Source: Coriolopsis trogii (lineage: Eukaryota > Basidiomycota > Agaricomycetes > Polyporales > Polyporaceae). From it: a stretch of 64,000 bases of DNA. The stretch is taken from NCBI GenBank assembly GCA_020543525.1, contig JAHYIO010000004.1:2294001-2358000 (forward strand), written 5' to 3'. Positions 45,887 through 55,856 of this stretch are shown here, in pieces. Position 1 is the first letter of the stretch. Each line of letters opens with the position of its first letter. A program made the position numbers and the translations under genes. Under the pieces are notes generated by a model. That model searched no databases. It saw only the letters and a program-made list of their open reading frames with translations, and had not been told where the DNA came from.

Positions 45887-46990
45887 CTCGAGCTCCCCGA
45901 CCAAGTCTTCGCCCGCCCTCTCTTGATCCTGGCCCCCGCTCTCCCTCCTGACCCACTCCAACTTGAGCTCAAACCGCACCAGCCTGAGGAGCCGCCCAAG
46001 CGCATCCTTCACCTCCTCCACCAGCATCCTGTCGAACAGCTCCGGGACAGTAACGATCGCCGTCCCATAGCATAGCACGCGAATATTGAGCGTGCGAAAA
46101 CTCGCGCGCGAGCCAATATTGGTGAGGAAGAGCGCAAAAAGCGGCCCGCGACACGTCAAGTCGCAAGGCCCTGGACCGCCCAAGACGTCAGTAATGTCCA
46201 GGCTCTCGAGCGCTGCGAAGTCCGAGATGCAGGCAGCGAGGCTCGCAAACGCTGTAGTGTAACGTCGCCGTCAGCGTGTACTGCACATGCGGTAGTGGAG
46301 TGTGGGGGAACGTACTGTTTATGTCCGCGTCTGTGGGTACGCGGTCAAAGTGTAACCGCAGGATCACTACGGACTTGCCAAGAGTTTGTCGTGGCGGAAA
46401 GTTGGCGAAGGATTTGGACCCCTATGGAGACATCGGCATATCGCAGTAGAAGGAGGACATGTGCCTGCACTCACTGAAAAGCGGATATACAAATTTCTCA
46501 GGCGCGGGCAGGCCGTGCGTTTGCGCATGCAACTAAGTGACATCCCATCGATGTCGGACACGTCACGGCGTAAGTCTGCGTCGATTGTCAAAGACTGTAG
46601 AAGTCTCTGCGCCCAGACAAGCTGCAAAAGGCGACCCGCGTCCTGGAAGGCACCGAAGAGACGAAGTTCGGTGATGGGGGAGCTGGCGACGAGCTCATGA
46701 TATCTCGGCGGGTAGAACTCCCAATCCGCCCATAGCGTCAATCGTGGAAAGGGTGCGCGAAAGCCACGTACGGGCTTTCAACATCCGTTGCAACGTCCAG
46801 TAGTCTCACGAACTCGCCCATGCGCATGTTGGCGCGCAAGGTGCGGATGAAAAGGTCGTATCTGTGAGATCCCATGAGCCTAACACAGAAGTACAAGTTG
46901 ATGCGAGCGCGAGGGAGCCAACGTGGTTGTTTCACATGTTCTCCGATGTTGAAGAACAGCCAAAGGGACGCCATAGATGGAGCATGGGAC
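45887..46990 (-). pseudogene. F-box/LRR-type protein, copy 3
   Basis: Inverted copy of the F-box/LRR gene. The frame breaks after VAFAHPFHD because the 26-bp deletion seen in copies 2-4 is not compensated here. The last exon is cut at about 45,887: ELEAALL then joins unrelated DNA (SPYGST), so the final 20 residues are missing. As in copies 1 and 2, the N-terminal F-box exon is replaced by unrelated upstream DNA. Confidence 0.7.
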
Positions 46991-47604
46991 TAGGTGTGTT
47001 CCCCCGCAGCTTATACTGCGCGCACTGTCTTCCGTGTAAACCACATATTTCACAGCGACCGCTGAAGCGCAACACCAGCATACAGACACGTTCGGAGGAA
47101 AAGGAGGTTCTGCTTCGGGTGAAGAAACTACGCACCTGGTATTCTCTCCTGCCAGACATGCTACGAACCTCCACGAGGGATGACCAGGCCAGGACTCGCC
47201 GTGAGAACAAGAGTTTGTGTTTGCGTGCTAGAGTGCTGGTAGCTCGATGATATGCCAAACTCAGAAAACCGCAAGAACTTGGAAGTTGCAGTCTGGACTG
47301 CGAGTGGGAGAGAAAGGGAAGAAGCGCCGTCACGGTAGCAGACACCAGAGTCGATTGCAAAGAGCGCCCGGTCACTTGCGCGCTGTCCTCTCGCCCGACC
47401 CGGCGAGTCTCGCACACCACTCCTCCATTAGTTGTCGTTGTGGGTGAAATCATTGCGTTGCTGCACAAGTCTGCACTGGTCTGAGTCTCTGCCCAGCAAC
47501 TGCACGCCTGTGGTGGCACCGGTCACTATCCGTTCCTGACTCCGATAATCACATACTTTTTACCACTCTACTCACCTCATTCAACCGGTCTTCGAATTCT
47601 TTCT

Positions 47605-48694
47605 ATGGCCTCAAGCGGCTCAGACAATACTCAGACCCTGGTAGTCATTGCCCCACATAGCCGCGTGATGCATTGACTCACACGTTGACCAGACCTTCAA
47701 CTCTATCAAGTCCGTTGTGATACATGGCCTCCTCTTTGACAATGACGGTCAAGAGACTCCGGTGGCCATTCCTCGGGCAAAACATCCCCTCAAGCTTCAC
47801 GACGACTGGGACTTTCCGGGCGTTGCCGCTTGGTATGCGAACTTGATTCAGTTGACACCTCGCCCTCCGTCCCCATCGGATTATGGAGACGGCATCACTT
47901 TGCACCTCAAGCTCGGGGCTCTCATATCGCAAGACAAAGGCGCATCCCACTTCGTGTATGACGTTACGCCAATCCATGCATCTGACTCCGATTCTCTCCC
48001 GAGCACCATTCCACCACTGGTCCTGAAAGTGGCCAAAGAGCTCAACGGTCGCATGCTTGCGCAGGAGAGTGCAGTATATGATCAAGTGCACACATTGCAA
48101 GGAGTCGTAGTTCCCCGCTGCTACGGCTACTTCCGCCAGTTCGTCAACCTGATCAAGTACAGCGTGCGCCCCTGGAGTCCTGGTATGGAGGACGAAAGCG
48201 ATGAGTCCAAGTTTTCGAGAGATCCCAAGAGCTTCGACATATTCCGCATGCCGAACGCAAACGCGAGCCTAAATGTCCTGCTCCTGGAGAAGGTCGGAGA
48301 TCACATCCCTGCTTTTGCAGGGTTCGGACGTGATGAATGGAAGTCTGAAAAAAAGGCACTCGTCATGTGAGACATCATCTTGTCCATCGCTCTTTTAGAG
48401 ACTGCATATTGACGTGGCAACAGGGCAGAGCTGTATGAGATGCTCGCGGAGCTTCATACACTCGGGATCCCGCATAACGACTTCGGATATCATAACGTAC
48501 TGTGCGCCCCAGAAGGACCTTCAGCATTGCCAAGCATCAAATCTCCAACGACGGGACGCTGCTACAAGTATCGCATCATAGACTTCGAGTTGAGCGTAGC
48601 CTGCCCGTGTGAGGCGGACCAAGTCATCACAGACTACCAAACCAGGGTTGAAGAATTGCTGGGAATCATCAGCTTCCCTGCCGCATGCACCTGA
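47605..48694 (+). CDS. Kinase-like protein B, right copy
   Basis: Exons 47605-47640, 47693-48366 and 48424-48694, the same lengths as the left copy (36, 674, 271 nt); 326 aa. It differs from the left protein at only a handful of positions (first exon MASSGSDNTQTL against MASSSSDNTQTL; VAIPRAKHP against VTIPRAKHP). Motifs are identical: LVLKVAKELNGRMLAQES, GIPHNDFGYHNVL, YRIIDFELS. Both copies being intact suggests that the gene is useful or that the duplication is young. Expression of both would yield practically the same protein. Confidence 0.82.
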
Positions 48695-49840
48695 GATCCC
48701 AGCGAAGGAGGAGTCGGACTCGTACTGGGGCTCGGATGGATACTGCAACAAATTTCTCTCATGTATCTGCGTTCGACGAGTATATGATACCCGTATGATA
48801 TCCAGTAGCCGATTGTTTGCCTTGGTGATCTGACGATAGGGCGACGGTTCTCGATGATGAATGAATCCCGTCGACTCGAAAGATTGTGTGTATGTATCTA
48901 CGACACGCTGCCACGGACAACTTGTATCATTCTGAGGACATGTCGGTCAATACGAGACGGCGGTGAGAATCAAACAAAGAATGGGCACCGACTCACCTCT
49001 CCACCGACCGATCCCAGGACCCATCTCACGCGTGCACAAGAGGAGGAATATCCATCGCCCCAGCCCGGTGCCACGCTTGGACCGTCGTATGCAGGGCCGG
49101 CGTGCCAGTCTCTGCTGATACGGACCTCTGTGGTATGACTGGGACTCATAGGAGCCCCTCTCGGAGTGACTGACGTGCGCGACGTACCTGTTGCCTTTCC
49201 ACTCACCCTCCACATCTCCCGCTTTGTCTAACCACATCCGACCACCGTCCAAATATTTCGTCCTTATTAAGCAACCGACCGGGCCAAGGCATACGGTCGA
49301 ATTTTGGGTATCTCGGCTGACCAATGCACAAATGGCAAGACCACCGGTACCTGCGACAGGAGGAGGAGGCAGATGACGAGGCCGACCAGCACGAGCTCAT
49401 CAACGAGGACAGCCAAGCGAAAGCACAACCCGGGGTATAAGACACAGAGAGGCAGAGACAAACGCGACAGAGTCTCAGAGCAAGACAGTGAGCCAGCTTG
49501 GAGACTGCGGGAAGCGCCCGGATGACCCACTCGAACGGCATCCGTAGCCCTGGAGGCTGGGGTGGACGGACGCCACCGTCTAGACTTCAGAATGTATCCA
49601 TCCTGTAATAAGTATACTGAGTGATTTGAAGCGCCTATAGATCATACCCGCCCCTCCTCCTACCTATGTACGCTAGGGCCCTGCGCACAGCGACTTGGAC
49701 GAGCGCTTATGCTACGCGACTGGGTTTTATACTAGACAGCAGGTGAGTGCATGTCCGAACCAAAGCGCATACGAGCTCGTCCCTCACACATCCTCATAAC
49801 TCAGTCATAGGCACTACCACCAAACGTGAACATCCCTACT
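48695..49840. other. Intergenic between kinase-like B and A (right arm)
   Basis: Counterpart of 16,111-18,123 without the MITE; the empty target site TGCACGCGTGAGATGG (minus strand) is at about 49,025-49,045. No supported gene except the doubtful frame below. Confidence 0.5.
49267..49530 (-). CDS. Doubtful small ORF with hydrophobic segment (right)
   Basis: Counterpart of 16,433-16,696 with one extra Leu codon (VICLLLLSQVPVVL). Frame kept, family unknown. Confidence 0.18.
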   Translation of the reverse strand: MGHPGASRSLQAGSLSCSETLSRLSLPLCVLYPGLCFRLAVLVDELVLVGLVICLLLLSQVPVVLPFVHWSAEIPKIRPYALARSVA

Positions 49841-50929
49841 ATGACCACAAACATCTCGCACAACCGTCAAAACCGTTGACGTGCATACTACTAGAGCTTT
49901 AACATCATCAAGTCTGTTGTCATATGTGGTCTCATTTATGACAATCACGGCACTCCCGCTAATCTGCCCATCCCACGGGAGCAGTATCCGCTTCCACGAC
50001 AGAACGAACCGCTAGAGATGGAGGGCTGGAGACCGGACGCCCCGTGCCCTCCCGCTCCTCTGCACGAGAAACCCGCATGACGTTGCGCCTGGAGCTCGGG
50101 AGATGCATTTCCAACGGAGAACATCACAGTATATACGACGTAACAGCGCCAGATGCGGAGTCTCTCCCGTTCATCGTCCCGCCACTTGTTCTCAAAGTAG
50201 CGAAGGAGCACAAAGTCCGAAGCCTCGGAGACGAGGGTGCAGTGTACAAGCATGTATACTCGTTGCAAGGCGTCGTCGTCCCGCGCTCCTACGGCTACTT
50301 CAGTCGGCCAATTAACCTTGCGGAATACGTCGTGCTTCCATGGTGCCCTTGCTCGGTTCAGGAGCCCACTTTGCCCCCATTCCCGCGAATTTCCGATGGT
50401 TTCGATATGTCTTGCATGCTGAGCTTGAACGTTCTACTGCTAGAGAAGGTTGGCGGACACATTGTGCTTCCAGTGAGCAGAGTCAGTCCAGAGCTATGGC
50501 CGGTCGAGAAGAAACGGATAAAGTGAGAGACACTTTTCCATCAGTCCCTTTCAAACTTAATCTCAATGACTCCGTGTTGGCAGAGATGAAATAGTCGATA
50601 TGGTCAGGGATATCTCTCTACTAGGGATCCCACATCAAGACCTATCATACTATAACGTTCTATGCGCCCCGAAAGGACGTACAGCGCTGCCCAGTCTGGA
50701 ATCTCCGAAAACAGGGTGCTGCTACGAGTACCGCCTAATCGATTTTGAGTACAGTAAGGCTGGGCCAACGGAACCGGACGAAGTCGCAGACAATTATGCA
50801 AGTGAGATCAACGAACTCCTCAGGGATATCCGTATCTGGTCTATGCAGGCAAACATGTTGGATGAGGAAGGCGAGGAAGAGGCAGGCGAAAGCGAGTGGG
50901 GTGGAGAAGAGGCAGACAGAGTAAACTAG
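49841..50929 (+). pseudogene. Kinase-like protein A, right copy (frameshifted)
   Basis: Same structure and same frame break (near 50,070) as the left copy, so the lesion is older than the duplication. Core motifs kept: LVLKVAKEHKVRSLGDEG, VPRSYGYF, LSLNVLLLEKVGG, GIPHQDLSYYNVL (the left copy reads GILHQDL), YRLIDFEYS. The first intron is about 60 bp shorter than on the left. The C-terminus is acidic (EEGEEEAGESEWGGEE). Confidence 0.65.
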
Positions 50930-51192
50930 GAGGGTATGGACTGGAGATAACGATGTAGGTTTAAACAGTACATGTTTCGGCGCATGAATGGGGAACACTT
51001 TTCGATGCTGTTATGGTGCTTTGGAATACTATGTCCACTTACCTCTACTGACATGACGTACGCGCACATTCTCCTGCCTGGTTCATCACTCTGGCCGTGG
51101 CACAGATCACTGTCGATGAGTTTACCACTATATTCGTCCCCCTCAGTTCGAGACGGTCTTGACAACAACAACACCTCTAGAAAGCTGAAGAA

Positions 51193-52035
51193 CTACTGGT
51201 GCCCAAAAGGAGTAGTCACTGTCGCCTCAGGTCTCCAAGCATCGATCGTCGTCTGCAGTGCCGGAAGCAGCGCGCCCGTACGCACTGCTTCAAGCCGCCG
51301 CGCAAGCGTGTGCGTCCCCACCACAACCCCGTCCTTGCCGAGCTCGATCTCATACTTCACACCTCCCACCTCGACCTCAATCTCCATCTCGTCCTCCTCT
51401 ACTTCAACTTCGAGCTCCGCCCCGACCACGGACACCTCCACCTCGAACTCGTCATCATCGCCATCGTCATCACCGTCTTCGCTCCTGCGAACAATCTGCC
51501 CTGAGGAGCCAGGCTTGACGTGACTGAGACGAGGCATGCGGACGTGAGTCGCCACCGGCAGCGCACCCGTCACAGCGACGGTCGGCGCAGCGCGGACAGC
51601 GATCTTCGTCCCCTCGGGTGCGAACCCGACCGAGGTGGGCGTCTGCGCTATGGTGGGCGCGTGAGCCTTCGCGCCCTTGGCCGCTTTCAGGGCGTTGATC
51701 ATGTCCTCGCTGTACACAGGGAAGAAACGCGCATGGTGCTGGTGATGGTGGGGAGGGTCGGACGAGGTCGGGAGAGCAGGCGAGGATAGGGTAGTGGTGG
51801 AGAGAATAGACGGGGCGGTGACCACAGTTGTGACTGGCGCGATGGCGGACGGCGTGCTGGCCTTTGCAGTGGTGGGAAGGGCTGACAGCAAAGTCGTCCC
51901 GACGGGGGCCGCAGTAGCTAGTTATGTCGCAAGAAGTGTCGGTCAGCGCTGCGCCGGATCGGTCACAAGCGCGAGCTAGAGGTACGTACCACCTGCGACG
52001 AAGAGAGCAGCGAGTAGGAAGTTGAGGCGCATCAT
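51193..52035 (-). CDS. Secreted acidic protein, right copy
   Basis: Exons 51990-52035 and 51193-51917, with lengths (46, 725) and a 72-bp intron identical to the left copy; 256 aa. Differences are few: leader ends FVAGAT, the His cluster reads SDPPHHHQHH, and the acidic strand reads EVSVVGAELEVEVEED. The dibasic site IVRRSEDG is kept. Both copies are intact, unlike the truncated third one at 21 kb. Confidence 0.78.
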
Positions 52036-52156
52036 CGTGTTCACGATTGAACGAGTGTGGAGTTCAAGGAGTGTCGAAGGTTGGCGAAACGCGAGGTGTG
52101 CACTGAAGGAGGGGAGTCCAGAGAGAACGGAAGTGGCTGGGACGGCTTGATTGGGT

Positions 52157-52162
52157 CTTATA
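52157..52162 (-). promoter_or_regulatory. TATA-like box of secreted acidic protein (right)
   Basis: TATAAG in the same place as in the left arm, about 122 bp before the start codon. Confidence 0.4.
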
Positions 52163-52716
52163 CCAGCCCGACGCCCCCCCGGAGCGAGCGAGTCAATTAG
52201 CGAGGCTGTGACGCTTCCAAACTATGGGAACCTTCCGAGGGATAGCCGAGCCGACGCTCGGGAGTCGGGACACCTCTGGGGAGTCCCGCTGGAGGCGCAG
52301 CGTTGTATATCATGACGCACGACGCCGCGACGCTCAAAGGCGTCACGCTGCCAGGCGCGTTGTTTGGCCGCCGATACCCGACGGCAGGTGTACTACGCCT
52401 ATATACACGCTTCCATGGTCGCCAAGCAATTCGCATGCCCGCATTTCATACCTCAAAGTCTTCGTCCTAGGGAGACCAAGTATTCAGTCCAATCTGCCTA
52501 AATTTGTGGGCGGAGCAACTAATGCGCTTACATCCATCCTTCGCCTCGAACTCGACGAGAACGACTCAATACTTTAGACAGATCACCAGTAGCATTCCAT
52601 CACAAGACAGGATCTGTGCGTGACGCTCCCTATCGCCCAACAACCAGGCCACCACATGCGTCACCCTAGAACCACAATCAGCAAGCTCCGTCGCGACACC
52701 CAGGCATAATGACAGC

Positions 52717-53915
52717 TTACACAGTGACTCTGGGTTGTACCTTCTCCGGAACCCATTCCGCCAGAGCAGCCTCGAGCTCCTCGGCAAAGTCTTCGCCCGC
52801 CCTCTCTTGATCCTGGCCCCCGCTCTCCCTCCTGACCCACTCCAACTTGAGCGCAAACCGCACCAGCCCGAGGAGCCGCCCAAGCGCATCCTTCACCTCC
52901 TCCACCAGCATCCTGTCGAACAGCTCCGGGACAGTAACGATCGCCGTCCCATAGCATAGCACGCGAATATTGAGCGTGCGGAACCTCGCACGCGAGCCGA
53001 TATTGGTGAGGAAGAGCGCAAGAAGCGACCCGCGACACGTCAAGTCGAAAGGCCCTGGACCGCCCAAGACGTCAGTGATGTCCAGGCTCTCGAGCGCTGC
53101 GAAGTCCGAGATGCAGGCAGCGAGGCTCGCAAACGCTGGAGTGCAACGTCGCCGTCAGCGTGTACTGCACATGCGGTAGTGGAGTGTGGGGGAACGTACT
53201 GTTTATGTCCGCGTCTGTGGGTACGCGGTCAAAGTGTAATCGCAGGCTCACTACGGACTTGCCGAGAGTTTGTCGTGGCGGAAAGTTGGCGAAGGATTTG
53301 GACCCCTATGGAGACATCGGCATATGGCAGTAGAAGGAGGACATGTGCCTGCACTCACTGAAAAGCGGATGTACAAATTCCTCAGGCGCGGGCAGGCCGT
53401 GCGTTTGCGCATGCAACTAAGTGTCACCCCATTGATGTCGGACACGTCACGGCGTAAGTCTGCGTCGATTGTCAGAGACTGAAGAAGTCTCTGCGCCTAG
53501 ACAAGCTGCAGAAGGCGACCCGCGTCCTGGAAGGCACCGAAGAGACGAAGTTCGGTGATGGGGGAGCTGGCGACGAGCTCATGATATCTCGGCGGGTAGA
53601 ACTCCCAATCCGCCCATAGCGTCAATCGTGGAAAGGGTGCGCGAAAGCCACGTACGGCCTTTCAACATCCGTTGCGACGTCCAGTAGTCTCACGAACTCG
53701 CCCATGCGCATGTTGGCGCGCAAGGTGCGGATGAAAAGGTCGAATCCGTGAGATCCCATGAGCTTGACACAGAAGTACAAGTTGATGCGAGCGCGAGGAA
53801 GCCAGCTGGAGCAGGTGAGAGCGCAAGCCAAGAGAGTCGGATATCCTTGGAAGCTGCGATCACACGAGTCAATGATGCGTTCGCAGACTTTGACGGGGAA
53901 GATGGCAACGTCCAT
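52717..53915 (-). pseudogene. F-box/LRR-type protein, copy 4 (keeps the F-box)
   Basis: The only copy with an F-box-like start: MDVAIFPVKVCERIIDSC, ACALTCSSWLPRARINLYF, the Leu/Pro...I..(L)...TC..W pattern expected for Skp1 binding. The frame then breaks after VAFAHPFHD (26-bp deletion, near 53,625) and TGG is TAG at 53,497-53,499 (LQLV then stop). The rest of the LRR part and the normal C-terminus (KVQPRVTV, stop at 52,717) are still readable with the usual introns. So copy 1 has the intact body and copy 4 the intact head. Probably a pseudogene. Confidence 0.68.
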
Positions 53916-54437
53916 TTGCCAGCAGGGTGGGCGGAGCTACTGTTAGACGTGAACCACGAACACTGGGGGCTATATATGCATCCCTTGCGCACAGCATATA
54001 GTCACATCTGTGACGGCACATGCCAGGAATATCACAGTTAATGAGGACACGGCGACCCACCAGATCTCGCACGCGTTCGACAATGCATGCAGCCTACTCA
54101 CACGTATTTGAATGGGAAGAGACTTGACGTCAAAATGGTAGGGAGACTTCAATTGTCATACCTGAGATATGGTCACAGTATCGCATGTGAGTACGAGACG
54201 ATGGTGATACGATGCGAGACTTGCCAGAAGCGATAGCCTTGCTTCATGATGGTATTCGTGAGTCATAGCAGAGATTATAAACGATCACAAGTAGACGAGT
54301 AGACGTCTCTAAGCGGTCTCATTAGCAACTCCAGCTGCGTACATGGGACTACTCTATCTGTGGGCATCTGCCATGAGCAAAGGAACGCGGATGTTATTGG
54401 GGGCACGAACCTGAAGGAACTGGGTCCATCTTCTCTT
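53916..54437. other. Intergenic between F-box copy 4 and QCR6
   Basis: About 520 bp, unique in the window. No gene seen. Confidence 0.4.
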
Positions 54438-55083
54438 CTAGTTGAGCTTGGAGAAGAGTTTTGGTGCAACGCAGCCCTGATGAACATATGAGTCAACACT
54501 GTCGCCACGATCGTCGAGAGGACATACGTTGACACAGTGCATCAAGCTAGATGAATTGCGTGTGTCAGAATGCAAGTCATGGGAGAGACTCGGTCAACGG
54601 AGCTTACTGGTCTATAGAGCAGCACGCGATATTCGCCAACACGTTTAGTTGAGGTATGGCGCACGCAGAGTGCTACATGGTACTTACAGCTGAACATGAA
54701 TTGTTCAGCTCTGGAGAACATACGCAAGATGGGATGATAACTCACAATTCCTCAACGCAATCCTCGCCCTTGAAGCCCTCGCCAGCGTTGACTTTCTCCT
54801 CGCAGTGGGCAAAGTGCTTGGCGAGTGGTGCGCACTTGGCGCTGTTCTCGCACTCCTCCTGAAGTGCCGGAAGAGGCTACACCACGAAAGACGCGTCGTG
54901 AACATTGAGCAGAACACGGGGGATAGCAAGCTGGCAACGTACGTCTTCGGGCTCCTCCTCCTCCGCTTCTTCCTCCTGAGGCTCCTCCTGGACTTCCTCG
55001 GCAGACGCCTTCTCCTCCTTCTCCTCAGGAGCGTCGGCGTGGACGACAGAGAACACAGACGAGAACAAAGACGAGAAGCTCAT
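54438..55083 (-). CDS. QCR6: Ubiquinol-cytochrome c reductase hinge protein (complex III subunit 6)
   Basis: Four exons: 54943-55083, 54746-54876, 54528-54546, 54438-54476; 109 aa. After MSFSSLFSSVFSVVHAD comes a strongly acidic stretch (EEPQEEEAEEEEPED), then the conserved Cys-containing helices: ECENSAKCAPLAKHFAHCEE, GEGFKGEDCVEEF, LMHCVNGCVAPKLFSKLN. This is the hinge protein that helps cytochrome c1 dock cytochrome c on the outer side of the inner mitochondrial membrane. The third exon is only 19 nt and the intron before it is long (199 bp); the join costs about two residues compared with the family, so that intron edge is the least certain. Normally single-copy, hence a useful anchor for the undisturbed side of the locus. 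Confidence 0.88.
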
Positions 55084-55856
55084 GGCCGTAGCAGAAAGCT
55101 AGAGAGATGCAAGTCGACGTTGTCCGCGACTGAGTTGGCGTTCTTCCGGCCCACCGGCTGCAAACGGAGCCCTCGGCGCCAAATCGGGTCGTTCCGATTG
55201 GTGGCTGGAGTTGCTCCCCGCCTACGAGCCGAACCAGTAAATTGAACCGGTGCGCACAAATCCAAGCTGCCCCAAGTTCGACGTCGAGAGCGATTCTACT
55301 TCTCCCCACGGATGTGCATCACTGTATACCACTCAACCCAGCTCACGCTGCGAGAAATTGCAACGCTTGCTCAGCCTTAGACGCGACAGGCAACGCGGTA
55401 CTTCACCATCCCCCGCCGACATCCAAGTGACGAGGAAACACCACAAAAACACACCCATGCCAGCCTTTACGCTGTCTTCGTCGGCCTCTCTGGCCGTCAT
55501 ATGAGCGTGCAAAATCTGTGGTGGACAAGACCTCGACGACACTTAAAAAATGTCTTCTCACGCATGGTCCGTCCTGATGTTGCCACAGGTTGTATTTGCA
55601 ATCTGTCAAAGTATGTACGTTTCCTTCATCGCCTCCTCGAAGGCCGTGAAAAAGACTCACAAAGGCGTCTACGCAGGCTGAGGTTTGTTTTGCGCCACGA
55701 CGAGGGCAATCCCTGAACCTCATATGCAGCGCATCCTCTTTGGGATGTGCTAGCATGTGAAGCAATACTCAGTGACTAGAGCGCTCTATCATTACTTCCT
55801 GGTAGGTGCACTCTATCACAAATTGTTCTCCCACGTAACTCAACGAAGACTGCAGT
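55084..55856. other. Intergenic between QCR6 and HET
   Basis: Divergent promoter region, about 770 bp. No other gene supported. Confidence 0.4.

Larger units (their letters stand above)
45887..53800 (-). repeat. Right arm of large inverted repeat
   Basis: Reverse-order copy of 12,020-20,930: F-box 3, kinase-like B, kinase-like A, acidic protein, F-box 4. It lacks the 844-bp MITE. The outer edge is within the second codon block of F-box copy 4, at the start of the SWLPRARINLY segment. Confidence 0.85.
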
